DNA of 64,000 nucleotides from an uncultured Lachnospiraceae bacterium. GTDB lineage: Bacteria; Bacillota; Clostridia; Lachnospirales; Lachnospiraceae. Shown here one piece after another: positions 53,764 to 63,128 of the stretch (within the stretch, counting starts at the first letter, position 1; each line of letters starts with the position of its first letter). The position numbers and the translations under genes are program-made. Under the pieces are notes generated by a model that had not been told where the DNA came from, did not search any database, and worked only from the letters and a program-made list of their open reading frames with translations. Location of the stretch: contig CALWLT010000023.1 of the NCBI GenBank assembly GCA_944381615.1, positions 124,001 to 188,000 of the forward strand, in the 5' to 3' direction.

Positions 53764-54711
53764 CTACTCCTTCCCTCTCCTCTCGAACACTCTCAGCTTG
53801 GCGCTGGCCGCCCGGGGGTTTTCTGAGAGTTCCTTTTCCGACGGCAGGACGGGCTTTCGCGTGATCACGCGCCCTTTGCTCACTCTGCCGCACACGCACA
53901 CGGGAAAATCCGGCGGACACGTGCACGGATTTTCACTGAGGCGGAACCGGGTCTTTACAATCCGGTCCTCCAGCGAATGAAACGTAATGATAGCCAGGCG
54001 GCCGCCCGGGGCCAGCCGGTCAATCATGCCGTCAATCGACGCCTCCAGCACCGAGAGCTCCTCGTTGAGCTCAATGCGCAGCGCCTGAAACGTCCGCTTG
54101 GCCGGATGGCCGCCCGTCGCCCGGATCCGGGCCGGGATCGACGCCCGGATGATCTCCGTCAGTTCCCCGGCCGTCTCAATCGGTTTCTCTTCCCTGGCGC
54201 GCACAATGTGCTTTGCAATATTTTTCGCGAAGCGATCCTCGCCGTAATCGCGGATGATGCGGTACAGCTCCGTCTCGCTGTAGGTATTCACAATCTCTTT
54301 TGCCGTTTTGTCTTTTCTCTGATCCATCCGCATGTCCAGAGGGGCGTCCGCATCCCGGTAGGTAAACCCGCGCGACGCCGTGTCCAGCTGATAGGAGGAA
54401 ACGCCCAGATCCAGGCAGATGCCGTCCACCAGGCCGACTCCCAGCCCGTCGAGGACGGCGGGCATGTCCCGGTAATTGCTGCGGACAATGGTTACCCGAT
54501 CGCCAAAGGGCGCAAGGCGTTCTGCGGCCGCCCGGATGGCGTCCGCATCCTGATCGATGCCGATCAGGCGGCCGCCCGCTCCCAGGCGCGCCAGCACGCC
54601 GGCGGCATGGCCGCCGCCTCCCAGCGTCCCGTCGACGTAAATCCCGTCCGGGCGGATCGCCAGGCCCTCCATGGTCTCCTCAAACAGTACGGATCTGTGT
54701 TCAAACGTCAT
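53764..54711 (-). CDS. rsmH: 16S rRNA (cytosine1402-N4)-methyltransferase RsmH
   Basis: Methylates C1402 in the ribosomal P site. The 315 residues include [13 protein letters not shown], the SAM-binding [13 protein letters not shown] (~29), the helical insert and [14 protein letters not shown] near residue 240. It is also called MraW. Its ATG overlaps the mraZ stop by 4 bp. Confidence 0.96.
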   Translation of the reverse strand: MTFEHRSVLFEETMEGLAIRPDGIYVDGTLGGGGHAAGVLARLGAGGRLIGIDQDADAIRAAAERLAPFGDRVTIVRSNYRDMPAVLDGLGVGLVDGICLDLGVSSYQLDTASRGFTYRDADAPLDMRMDQRKDKTAKEIVNTYSETELYRIIRDYGEDRFAKNIAKHIVRAREEKPIETAGELTEIIRASIPARIRATGGHPAKRTFQALRIELNEELSVLEASIDGMIDRLAPGGRLAIITFHSLEDRIVKTRFRLSENPCTCPPDFPVCVCGRVSKGRVITRKPVLPSEKELSENPRAASAKLRVFERRGKE

Positions 54712-55133
54712 ATCCCAAGACCTTCCATATTCTCCGCAATCTCATCCATGTCATCATAGACGTTCTTCTCCGTCCAGGCGGCTTTGCTCCAGATCTCGAT
54801 CCGGCTTCCGACGCCGACCAGGACCACTTCTTTCTCCAGGCCCGCGAACTCCCGCAGAACTGAAGGGAGCAGGATCCGGCCCTGGCGGTCCACCTCGCAC
54901 GCCGAAGCGCCGGCCAGGAAAAAGCGGGAGAACTTTCTGGCATTGGGATTCGTCAGCGGCAGGGTGCGGAGCTTTTCTTCAAAGTTTTTCCACTCGGAAT
55001 TGTCATACACAAAGAGACAGCCGTCCAGTCCTTTGGTAACCACAAATTCGTCGCCGAGCTGTTCTCTGAATTTCGAGGGGACGATCAGGCGCCCCTTCGC
55101 GTCGATTGTATGATTGTACTCTCCCATGAACAT
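54708..55133 (-). CDS. mraZ: Transcriptional regulator MraZ
   Basis: A DNA-binding protein with two AbrB-like SpoVT folds that controls the division cluster. About 141 residues from the ATG at 55133: [21 protein letters not shown] and the second-repeat [17 protein letters not shown]. Starts at 55142 (GTG) or 55127 are possible. Right upstream lies a 10-bp-phased array of its likely binding sites, so autoregulation is expected. Confidence 0.95.
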   Translation of the reverse strand: MFMGEYNHTIDAKGRLIVPSKFREQLGDEFVVTKGLDGCLFVYDNSEWKNFEEKLRTLPLTNPNARKFSRFFLAGASACEVDRQGRILLPSVLREFAGLEKEVVLVGVGSRIEIWSKAAWTEKNVYDDMDEIAENMEGLGI

Positions 55134-55158
55134 CGCAATCACCCGCTATCCGATGGAA

Positions 55159-55229
55159 CCACTTCTGATCCATTAAGAACCATTTTACTCCACTTTGTAC
55201 CACTTTCCACCACTGTAGTTCCATTTTAG
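55159..55229 (-). promoter_or_regulatory. MraZ operator array: about seven decameric boxes
   Basis: On the minus strand GTGG or ATGG recurs every 10 bp in AAAGTGGNNN-like boxes (plus-strand CCAC/CCAT at 160, 170, 180, 190, 200, 210 and about 221 of 55000+). MraZ is known to bind short direct TGG-containing repeats upstream of its own gene. The array covers the transcription start and leader. Confidence 0.85.
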
Positions 55230-55251
55230 TACAGACCCCGGGAAATAGCAA
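55223..55251 (-). promoter_or_regulatory. Sigma-A promoter of the division cluster
   Basis: TTGCTA (55246-55251), a 17-bp spacer and TAAAAT (55223-55228) on the minus strand. The -10 overlaps the first MraZ-type box. Confidence 0.65.
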
Positions 55252-55260
55252 GGTATTTTT

Positions 55261-55303
55261 TCGCGATTCCGCCGCAGATTTTTTGCGATTCCGCCGCAGA
55301 TTT
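55261..55303. repeat. Two-copy direct repeat upstream of the division cluster promoter
   Basis: GCGATTCCGCCGCAGATTTT occurs twice about 22 bp apart. It lies between the mraZ promoter and the terminator of the Spo0E-like gene. Confidence 0.6.
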
Positions 55304-55310
55304 TCCGATC

Positions 55311-55347
55311 AAAAAACGCCGCACAAAGATTTCTCTTCATGCGGCGT
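55311..55347 (-). terminator. Terminator of the Spo0E-like gene
   Basis: ACGCCGCA pairs with TGCGGCGT around a loop (55316-55347), followed on the minus strand by six Ts (55311-55316). Confidence 0.75.
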
Positions 55348-55381
55348 CCCTGCAGACGTCCCGTATCTTCTTGTTCCCCTC

Positions 55382-55537
55382 TTAATATCCGGCACGGACG
55401 TACCGGTCCAGCAGCCGGTCCAGCTCCACACTGCACTGATAAATTCTCCCGTAAGCCTCCTTGTTGTCGATACTGGCATTCAGCCGTTCCCTGGCCTGTT
55501 CAATCTCGTGAATCATGTTCTCTTTCTCGTTCGCCAT
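55382..55537 (-). CDS. Spo0E-family aspartyl-phosphate phosphatase
   Basis: About 51 residues from the ATG at 55537 (GAAGGAGAG upstream). The protein is two short helices with the family signature SVELDRLLDRYV (SxxLD) at residues ~36-47. Spo0E-like proteins dephosphorylate Spo0A~P and so delay sporulation; the target here is inferred. It lies between the EF-G paralogue and the division cluster. Confidence 0.85.
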   Translation of the reverse strand: MANEKENMIHEIEQARERLNASIDNKEAYGRIYQCSVELDRLLDRYVRAGY

Positions 55538-55639
55538 ATTCCTACTCTCCTTCATCTGTGCAATCATACTTGCCGTGTTGATTCCATTTTAATTCCTGAT
55601 TCCCCAAAAATCAAACAAATTCGGCCGATCTTATTCGAC

Positions 55640-55686
55640 AAAAAACGACCCGGGCCATACCCGTATCCTGAGTACGGCCCGGATCG
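55640..55686 (-). terminator. Terminator of the EF-G paralogue gene
   Basis: GATCCGGGCC-type stem (55647-55656 with 55676-55685) followed on the minus strand by six Ts (55640-55645). Confidence 0.8.
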
Positions 55687-55716
55687 ATGTCATTTCGCCC
55701 GGGACTTTTCCGGCGC

Positions 55717-57813
55717 TTACTCTTTCTCCGCCTCGGCGGCTCTCGCCTCCACTTCCTTCTTCTGGACGTCGCCCGGCGCCTGCTCGTAGCGGCTGAACTC
55801 ATAGGAGTACTCGCCGATGCCGCCCGTCATGGAGCGCAGATCCGTGTTGTAGCCGAACATCTCCGACATGGGGACGTCGGCGTCGATGATCTGTTTGCCG
55901 TGATGATCCGAATTCATGCCCAGCACGCGGCCTCTCCGGCGGTTCAGATCGCCCATGACGTCGCCGGTAAACTTATCCGGCACCGTAACCTTGACCGAGG
56001 CGATCGGCTCCAGGAGAACCGGGTTGGCCTCCATAAAGGCCTTCTTGAACGCCAGCGTCGCCGCCATCTTAAACGCCATCTCCGACGAATCGACCGGATG
56101 GTAGGATCCGTCTACCAGCGTCGCCTTCAGGCCGACCACCGGATATCCGGCCAGCGGTCCCTTCTGGACGCATTCCTGGATGCCCTTCTCGACCGCCGGG
56201 AAGTAGTTCTTGGGCACGGCGCCTCCGAACACCCGCTCCTCGAAGACATAGGGCGTCTCCAGATCGCCGGACGGCTCAAACTCCATCTTGACGTCGCCGT
56301 ACTGGCCGTGTCCGCCGGACTGCTTCTTATATTTGCCCTGTGCCTCCACCTTCTTGCGCAGCGTCTCGCGGAACGCAAATTTCGGCTTGCTGAGCACAAT
56401 CTCTACCTTATATCTCGCCTGCAGCTTGCTGACCACCACTTCCAGCTGCTGATCGCCGATGCCGTAAAGCAGCGACTGGCGGTTCTCCACGTCGCTGACC
56501 GTCCTGAGCGTCAGATCCTCTTCCATGATCTTGGCCAGCGCGCTGGATACCTTGTCCTCGTCTCCCTTGGTCTTCGCGGAATACGCCATGTAGGTGTAAG
56601 GCGTGGAGATCTTCGGCTTGTGGTAAACGATGGGGGCCGTGCGCACCGCGATCGTATCGCCGGTCTGGGTTACCGTCAGCTTGGCCACCGCGCCGATGTC
56701 CCCGGCCTTCAGCTCGGGAACCTCGATCACGTCCTTGCCGCGCATCACATAGATCTTCTGTACCTTCTCCTCCGCGTCCTTGTTGACATTGTAAATCACG
56801 CTGTCCGGCTTGAGCGTACCGGTACAGATCTTCATCAGAGAATATTTGCCGATGAACGGATCCACTACCGTCTTAAACACGCGCGCCGACAGGGACACGT
56901 CGTCGTTGTACTTCGCCGTGAAGCGCTCGCCCGTGGAAACGTCCACGCCCACGCACTCGAACTTGTCCGGCGACGGGAAATACTTGTCGATCGCCTGCAG
57001 CAGGTGGCTGAAGCCCTGGGCGTTGACGCCGGAACCCATCAGGACCGGAACGATGCTGCCGTCGATCACGTGCTCGCGCAGCGCCTTGGAAATCTCCTCC
57101 TGCGTGAACTCTTCGCCGGAGAAATAGCGCTCCATATATTCCTCGCTGGTCTCGGCCACGGCCTCGATCAGCGCGTCGCGGACGATTCCCAGGTTCTTCT
57201 GCGTGTACTCGGGAATGTCGCATTTCTCATAATCGCTCAGGTTTGTAAACCGGCGGCCTTCCATCTTGACCACGTTGACGAACCCGATAAACTTCTCGTT
57301 CTCGCGGATGGGAACCTGGAAGGGCGCAATCTTTCTTCCGAACTGCTTCTCCAGCTTCAGGATCAGCTCGCGGAAGCTCGCCTGGTCGTCGTCCATGTTC
57401 GTCACGAAAATCAGGCGCGGCAGATTATACTGCTCGCACAGCTCCCAGGCCTTCTCCGTGCCCACCTCGATGCCGGCCTTGCAGTTTACCACGATCACAG
57501 CGGCGTCCGCCACGCTGATGGCTTCCTCCACCTCGCCTACAAAATCAAAATAACCGGGAGTATCCAGAATATTTATCTTGAGAGGTCCCTCCTCTCCCTG
57601 ATATTCCAGGGGAATCAGGGTCGTCGAAATCGAGAACTGCCTCTTGATCTCTTCCTTGTCGTAATCACTGATGGTCGTTCCCTCCGGAACCTTGCCCATC
57701 CTCTTGGTAATGCCTGTAACCAGCGCCAGGGCCTCTGCTACCGTCGTCTTTCCGGCGCCGCCGTGCCCCAGCAAAACCACATTACGGATCTGTTTCGTCC
57801 CATACACATTCAT
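55717..57813 (-). CDS. Elongation factor G-like GTPase (second-type EF-G)
   Basis: A 698-residue translational GTPase. The start at 57813 follows GGGAGGAA. G1 is GHGGAGKTT (~17-25) and G3 is DTPGYFDF. G4 reads TNMD where canonical EF-G has NKMD. Domains III-V and the tail are complete, and the C-terminus ends in a Glu/Ala-rich stretch. The divergence and solitary setting (no rpsL-rpsG-tuf) mark it as an EF-G paralogue, whose role (translocation, recycling or other) is open. Confidence 0.88.
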   Translation of the reverse strand: MNVYGTKQIRNVVLLGHGGAGKTTVAEALALVTGITKRMGKVPEGTTISDYDKEEIKRQFSISTTLIPLEYQGEEGPLKINILDTPGYFDFVGEVEEAISVADAAVIVVNCKAGIEVGTEKAWELCEQYNLPRLIFVTNMDDDQASFRELILKLEKQFGRKIAPFQVPIRENEKFIGFVNVVKMEGRRFTNLSDYEKCDIPEYTQKNLGIVRDALIEAVAETSEEYMERYFSGEEFTQEEISKALREHVIDGSIVPVLMGSGVNAQGFSHLLQAIDKYFPSPDKFECVGVDVSTGERFTAKYNDDVSLSARVFKTVVDPFIGKYSLMKICTGTLKPDSVIYNVNKDAEEKVQKIYVMRGKDVIEVPELKAGDIGAVAKLTVTQTGDTIAVRTAPIVYHKPKISTPYTYMAYSAKTKGDEDKVSSALAKIMEEDLTLRTVSDVENRQSLLYGIGDQQLEVVVSKLQARYKVEIVLSKPKFAFRETLRKKVEAQGKYKKQSGGHGQYGDVKMEFEPSGDLETPYVFEERVFGGAVPKNYFPAVEKGIQECVQKGPLAGYPVVGLKATLVDGSYHPVDSSEMAFKMAATLAFKKAFMEANPVLLEPIASVKVTVPDKFTGDVMGDLNRRRGRVLGMNSDHHGKQIIDADVPMSEMFGYNTDLRSMTGGIGEYSYEFSRYEQAPGDVQKKEVEARAAEAEKE

Positions 57814-57853
57814 AAAGAATTCCTCCCGTAAATATTTTTTAGTCCATGTTGAT

Positions 57854-57882
57854 ATTTTACAAGAAAGGCGGGAAAATTTCAA
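57854..57882 (-). promoter_or_regulatory. Sigma-A promoter of the EF-G paralogue
   Basis: TTGAAA (57877-57882), a 17-bp spacer and TAAAAT (57854-57859) on the minus strand. Confidence 0.6.
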
Positions 57883-57948
57883 GTCAAATAACAATTTTAT
57901 ACAAAATTAGTAAAACTTCTTGGGAAGAGCGGGCGGAATACCGCAAAA

Positions 57949-57988
57949 ACTTTAACGCATAAAACCGTTACACTTTAACGCAGAAAAC
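57949..57988. promoter_or_regulatory. 17-bp direct repeat just upstream of the aroF promoter
   Basis: ACTTTAACGCAKAAAAC occurs at 57949-57965 and 57972-57988, with one mismatch and a 23-bp period. It ends 3 bp before the -35 of the aro operon, a good place for an activator or repressor. Confidence 0.55.
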
Positions 57989-57990
57989 TA

Positions 57991-58019
57991 TTGACAGGAT
58001 TCCCCCCGTACCGTACAAT
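57991..58019 (+). promoter_or_regulatory. Sigma-A promoter of the aroF-tyrA-aroA operon
   Basis: Perfect TTGACA (57991-57996), a 17-bp spacer and TACAAT (58014-58019). Confidence 0.8.
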
Positions 58020-58082
58020 AATCGATAGCAAACCGCGGCGCGGCTTTCGCCCGCCGCCGCGCGAAAAGAGAGGATTTTTCCA

Positions 58083-59096
<1,014 letters not shown>

Positions 59097-59160
59097 GAGC
59101 GGCCGCTTCAGTCGGACGCCTTTTGCCGGATCGCAGTTCAGAAAAGGAGGATGGATTTCG

Positions 59161-60321
59161 ATGACGACAGAACAAAGAGATCAAACAGGGGCTCCGGTAC
59201 GGCCGGACGCCGCGCAGGGCGGCCCCGCGGACCGGACCTTCGGCTTCATCGGCCTGGGCCTCATCGGCGGTTCCATCGCCAGAGGCTTAAAGCGGGCCGA
59301 TCCGTCCGTGCGGATCCTGGCCTACATGCGGACCCGCAGCCGCCTGGAAAAGGCGAAGCAGGACGGCATCGTCGACGAGATCCTGGACGGCGTAAATGAA
59401 CGCCTGCGCCAGTGCGATATCATTTTTCTCTGCACCCCGGTGGAGTACAACGCCGGCTATCTCCGGCAGATCCGCCCCTTCCTGAAGCCGGGCGCTGTCG
59501 TGACGGACGTGGGGAGCACCAAGACAAACATCCATGAGAGCGTGGCCCAGCTTGACATGGAGGACTGCTTCGTGGGCGGCCACCCCATGGCCGGATCGGA
59601 AAAGACAGGCTACGAGCACTCCTCCGATCACCTCCTGGAAAACGCCTACTATATCATTACGCCGACCGGGAAAACGCCTGAAAGCCACACCCGCAGGCTG
59701 TTTGGCGTCGCGCAGGCCATCGGGGCCATCCCGTTTGTCATGGATTACCAGGAACACGACAGAAGCGTGGCGGCTATCAGCCACCTTCCGCACCTGATCG
59801 CCTCCAGCCTCGTCAATCTGGTGCATGACAGCGACGGCCGCGAGCAGACGATGAAACGGCTGGCCGCCGGGGGCTTCAAGGACCTGACCCGCATCGCCTC
59901 CTCCTCCCCCGTCATGTGGGAGCAGATCTGCATGACCAATGCGGAAAACATCATTCCCATGCTGCACGGCTACATTGAATCGCTGCAGTCTCTGGAGCAG
60001 TCGCTTCGCGAACGCGACAGCGCCGCCGTCAGCCGGCTGTTTGAGTCCTCCCGCGCGTACCGGGATTCCTTTGCCGAGACCGCCAAGGGATCCATCACGC
60101 CGGAGTATTCCTTTACCGCCGACGTCGTCGACGAGCCCGGCGCGCTGGCCATCATTTCCGCCATCCTGGCGGGAAAAGGCATCAGCATCAAGAACATCGG
60201 CATCAACCACAACCGGGAAAACGGCGAGGGCGCCCTGCTGATCAGCTTCTACGACAAGCCGTCCATGGACGCCGCCTGGGAGCGGCTGCGATCCTACAAT
60301 TATACGCTGTTTGCCGGGTAA
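59161..60321 (+). CDS. tyrA: Prephenate dehydrogenase with ACT domain
   Basis: Makes 4-hydroxyphenylpyruvate for tyrosine. The 386 residues have a short variable N-terminus, the NAD-binding GLGLIGGSIARGLKRA (~27), the catalytic-region GGHPMAGSEKTGYEHSS, HDRSVAAISHLPHL and a C-terminal ACT domain (~305-380, DVVDEPGALAIISAIL) for allosteric feedback. AAAAGGAGG precedes the ATG. Confidence 0.95.
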   Translation: MTTEQRDQTGAPVRPDAAQGGPADRTFGFIGLGLIGGSIARGLKRADPSVRILAYMRTRSRLEKAKQDGIVDEILDGVNERLRQCDIIFLCTPVEYNAGYLRQIRPFLKPGAVVTDVGSTKTNIHESVAQLDMEDCFVGGHPMAGSEKTGYEHSSDHLLENAYYIITPTGKTPESHTRRLFGVAQAIGAIPFVMDYQEHDRSVAAISHLPHLIASSLVNLVHDSDGREQTMKRLAAGGFKDLTRIASSSPVMWEQICMTNAENIIPMLHGYIESLQSLEQSLRERDSAAVSRLFESSRAYRDSFAETAKGSITPEYSFTADVVDEPGALAIISAILAGKGISIKNIGINHNRENGEGALLISFYDKPSMDAAWERLRSYNYTLFAG

Positions 60322-60372
60322 CGCCAAACCGCCCGCGCGGATTTCCGGATGAAACCCGACGACAGATTTGCC

Positions 60373-60408
60373 GGCCGGAAAGCGGTTTCCAGACACCGCT
60401 TTCCGGCC
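60373..60408 (+). other. Stem-loop between tyrA and aroA
   Basis: A perfect 14-bp stem (60373-60386 with 60395-60408) with an 8-base loop and no T-run. It probably acts on mRNA stability or partial termination within the operon. Confidence 0.5.
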
Positions 60409-60433
60409 CTGATCACTGAATGGAGATTATATC

Positions 60434-61711
60434 ATGAAACTTTCCAGAACAAACGCGCTCCGGGGGGAGCTTTCCGTCCCCGGAGATAAATCCATTTCCC
60501 ACCGCAGCGTCATGTTCGGCGCGCTGGCTGACGGGCTGACCGAGATCCGCGGATTTCTAAACGGAGCCGACTGCCTGGCCACCATCTCCTGCTTTTCCCG
60601 GATGGGAATCCGGATCGAGCAGAAAGAGGACGCCGTCCTCGTACACGGAAACGGCCTGCGCGGCCTGGCACAGCCGCAGGACATACTGGACTGCCAGAAC
60701 AGCGGGACCTCGCTCCGCCTGATCTCCGGCATCCTGGCGGCGCAGCCCTTTGAATCGGTTCTGACCGGCGACGAATCCATCCGCCGCCGTCCCATGGGGC
60801 GCATCATCGATCCGCTGACCCTGATGGGCGCGCGCATGGAGAGCATTCCCGGAAACGGGTGCGCCCCGCTGCGGATCCACGGTTCCCGGCTTCACGGCAT
60901 CCGCTACGTCTCGCCGGTCGCCTCCGCCCAGGTTAAATCCGCCATCCTGCTGGCCGGCCTTTACGCCGAGGGCGAAACGCGCGTGACCGAGCCGTACCTG
61001 TCGCGCAACCACACGGAGCTGATGCTCTCCGCCTTCGGCGCGGACGTCCAGTCGGAACATAACACCGCGATCATCCGGCCGGCCGCACGGCTCAAAGGCC
61101 AGAAGATCCAGGTGCCCGGCGACATTTCCTCCGCCGCCTTCTTCCTGGCAGCAGCCTCGATCCTCCCCGGATCCGAGATTCTGATTCACAACGTGGGCAT
61201 CAATCCCACCCGCGACGGAATCCTGCAGATCTGCCGGCGCATGGGCGGCGACGTCTCGCTTTTAAATGAGCGCCAGAACGCCGGGGAACCGGTCGCCGAT
61301 CTGCTCGTGCGCCCGGCCCCGCTGCACGGCACTGAAATCGGGGGAGCCGTGATCCCCACGCTCATCGACGAGCTCCCCGTCATCGCCGTCATGGCCTGCT
61401 TCGCCGAAGGCACCACCGTCATCCGCGACGCGGCGGAGCTCAAGGTCAAGGAATCCAACCGCATCGCTTCTGTCGTGCAGAACCTGAGCGCCATGGGCGC
61501 CGATATAACGGAAACCGACGACGGCATGATCATCCGCGGCGGCCAGCCGCTGCACGGCGCCGTCATCGAGAGCCACAGAGATCACCGCATCGCCATGGCC
61601 TTCGCCATCGCCGCGCTGGCCGCGGACGGCGAGACCGAGATCCCCGACGACGGCTGCGTCGCCATCTCCTATCCGGCCTTTTTTGCCGATCTGCAGAAGC
61701 TTTTCCGCTGA
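60434..61711 (+). CDS. aroA: 3-Phosphoshikimate 1-carboxyvinyltransferase (EPSP synthase)
   Basis: Sixth step of the shikimate pathway. The 425 residues show GDKSISHRSVMFGALA (~18), LDCQNSGTSLRLISG (~84), RRRPMGRIIDPL, SAQVKSAILLAG and DHRIAMAFAIAAL near the C-terminus. The NSGTSLR segment suggests the class II-like variant, though I cannot be sure. Last gene of the operon. Confidence 0.96.
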   Translation: MKLSRTNALRGELSVPGDKSISHRSVMFGALADGLTEIRGFLNGADCLATISCFSRMGIRIEQKEDAVLVHGNGLRGLAQPQDILDCQNSGTSLRLISGILAAQPFESVLTGDESIRRRPMGRIIDPLTLMGARMESIPGNGCAPLRIHGSRLHGIRYVSPVASAQVKSAILLAGLYAEGETRVTEPYLSRNHTELMLSAFGADVQSEHNTAIIRPAARLKGQKIQVPGDISSAAFFLAAASILPGSEILIHNVGINPTRDGILQICRRMGGDVSLLNERQNAGEPVADLLVRPAPLHGTEIGGAVIPTLIDELPVIAVMACFAEGTTVIRDAAELKVKESNRIASVVQNLSAMGADITETDDGMIIRGGQPLHGAVIESHRDHRIAMAFAIAALAADGETEIPDDGCVAISYPAFFADLQKLFR

Positions 61712-61717
61712 CAGACG

Positions 61718-61786
61718 GCCGGATCTTTCAGCCGGATCCTTTCAACCCGATCCTTTCAGCCGAAACTTTTCAACCGGATCATTTTG
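61718..61786. repeat. 14-bp tandem repeat, five degenerate copies, after aroA
   Basis: Units of about GCCGGATCCTTTCA begin near 61718, 61731, 61745, 61759 and 61773. They lie between the aroA stop and its terminator. Confidence 0.8.
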
Positions 61787-61827
61787 GCCGGGGCTCCCTG
61801 AAATCCAGGGCGCCCCGGCCGTTTTTT
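61786..61827 (+). terminator. Terminator of the aro operon
   Basis: A near-perfect stem GGCCGGGG..CCCTG / CAGGG..CCCCGGCC (61786-61800 with 61806-61820) followed by six Ts (61822-61827). The convergent nicotinamidase gene ends 20 bp beyond. Confidence 0.85.
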
Positions 61828-61846
61828 GCAGAAATCCGGCGGGCCG

Positions 61847-62374
61847 CTATTCCTCCCCTGTCACGGAAATCTGGCACATCTTCATGGCCTCCAGCGCGTT
61901 GCGATGGCTCTCCGGCGTCACGCCCGCGCAGCACGACGCGTCTACCGTAACCTCCGTCCCCGGCAGCACCGTCCGGATCAGGATCGCGTTGGCCAGCACG
62001 CAGATATCCGTACAGAGCCCGGCCAGCTCGACCGATTCATAATTCCCGTCCCGGACATAAACCGCCAGATCCACCGATCCGAACGTCGATTTCTCAAACC
62101 GCTTTCCCGGGAAATCCGCCAGCTCCGGCACAATCTGCCAGCCCGCTGTTCCCCGCTGGCAATGGACGACCGGCAGCTTCTTCCCCTCCAGCGTCTCCAG
62201 ATAATTCTCAAAATGCGTATCTTGTGTGAAAACAACCTCCTGATCCGCGGCCAGGTATTCCCCGATCCGCGCGCGCACCGCGGGCACAATCGCCTGCGCC
62301 TCCTTCGTTCCCAGCGAACCGTCCACAAAATCCTTCTGCATGTCTACCACTACCAGCAGCTTTTTCCGGTCCAT
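61847..62374 (-). CDS. Isochorismatase-fold cysteine hydrolase, nicotinamidase-like
   Basis: A 175-residue enzyme of the PncA/isochorismatase superfamily. The catalytic triad is visible: Asp in VVDMQKDFVDGSLG (~11), Lys in FEKSTFGS (~94) and Cys in LCTDICVLANA (~120). The WD/TQDTHF region fits metal binding. Nicotinamide hydrolysis to nicotinate is the best guess; another amide is possible. It stands alone. Confidence 0.85.
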   Translation of the reverse strand: MDRKKLLVVVDMQKDFVDGSLGTKEAQAIVPAVRARIGEYLAADQEVVFTQDTHFENYLETLEGKKLPVVHCQRGTAGWQIVPELADFPGKRFEKSTFGSVDLAVYVRDGNYESVELAGLCTDICVLANAILIRTVLPGTEVTVDASCCAGVTPESHRNALEAMKMCQISVTGEE

Positions 62375-62558
62375 CGTTCTGCCTCCTTCTCTGACTGCCT
62401 TTCTGCAAAAGCGGATCGCTCCGCTTTCACGTCTCCTCTCTTATTGTAAATTCTTTCCGCTTCCGATGCAAGAGGGTTTCCGGAGGCCGCAGAGCAAGCG
62501 CAGAAAAGTTTGCCTCGGACGCCGCGGGAAAATCCGTCGGGCCGCGCCATCCGCGCGC

Positions 62559-62587
62559 TTGACATTTGAGGAAAAAACAGGCATGAT
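62559..62587 (+). promoter_or_regulatory. Sigma-A promoter of the ArsC-like gene
   Basis: Perfect TTGACA (62559-62564), a 17-bp spacer and CATGAT (62582-62587). Confidence 0.65.
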
Positions 62588-62640
62588 AAAGAAAAACAGC
62601 GCGGATGCCGGACATCCGCCCCTGAAACGGAGGAAGCACG

Positions 62641-63006
62641 ATGGAACTTTTATTTCTGGAATATCCGCCCTGTAGCACCTGCAAAAAGGCAAAAAAATGG
62701 CTGACCGATCATCAGATCGCGTTTACCAGCCGCCATATCAAAGAAGAAAACCCGGACGCCAGCGAGCTGAAGGACTGGCACGCCCGAAGCGGCCTCCCGC
62801 TGAAGCGGTTTTTCAACACCAGCGGGCTGCTCTATAAAAGCCTGAATCTGAAGGAAAAGCTTGCAGAAATGAATGAAGAAGAACAGTTCCGGCTCCTGGC
62901 CACCGACGGAATGCTCGTCAAACGCCCGATCCTGGTCGGAGATACCTTTGTCCTGGTCGGATTCAAGGAGGCGGAATGGGAGCAGGCGCTGGCCGGCAAA
63001 CACTGA
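62641..63006 (+). CDS. ArsC/Spx-family thioredoxin-fold protein
   Basis: A 121-residue thioredoxin-fold protein. The active-site motif is CSTCKKAKKWL (residues 11-21), followed by DHQIAFTSRHIKEENP, RFFNTSG and VKRPILVGD, as in the ArsC/YffB/Spx family. It retains two cysteines in CxxC, which suits YffB- or Spx-like members. It is not next to any ars gene, so arsenate reduction is not supported. GGAGG precedes the ATG. Confidence 0.88.
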   Translation: MELLFLEYPPCSTCKKAKKWLTDHQIAFTSRHIKEENPDASELKDWHARSGLPLKRFFNTSGLLYKSLNLKEKLAEMNEEEQFRLLATDGMLVKRPILVGDTFVLVGFKEAEWEQALAGKH

Positions 63007-63073
63007 CCGGCCGGCCGCAGCCGGGCGTTTTACCAACACTGATCTACCGGCCGCAGCCGGGCGTTTTGCCCGG
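63001..63073. repeat. About 37-bp repeat, two copies, spanning the stop of the ArsC-like gene
   Basis: AACACTGA..CGGCCGCAGCCGGGCGTTTT occurs twice (from about 63000 and 63034). The first copy contains the gene's own stop codon. A GCCGGGC/GCCCGGC hairpin at the end (about 63054-63074) could terminate transcription. Confidence 0.65.
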
Positions 63074-63128
63074 CTGCGATGCGTTTTCCCTCTCCGGAGC
63101 GCTGCCAATCTGGCAGATACCGTATTTT

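Noticed and set aside
62641..63006. Arsenate reductase (ars operon)
   Set aside because: The fold matches ArsC, but there is no arsR, arsB or acr3 gene nearby and the CxxC motif fits YffB/Spx-like members equally well.
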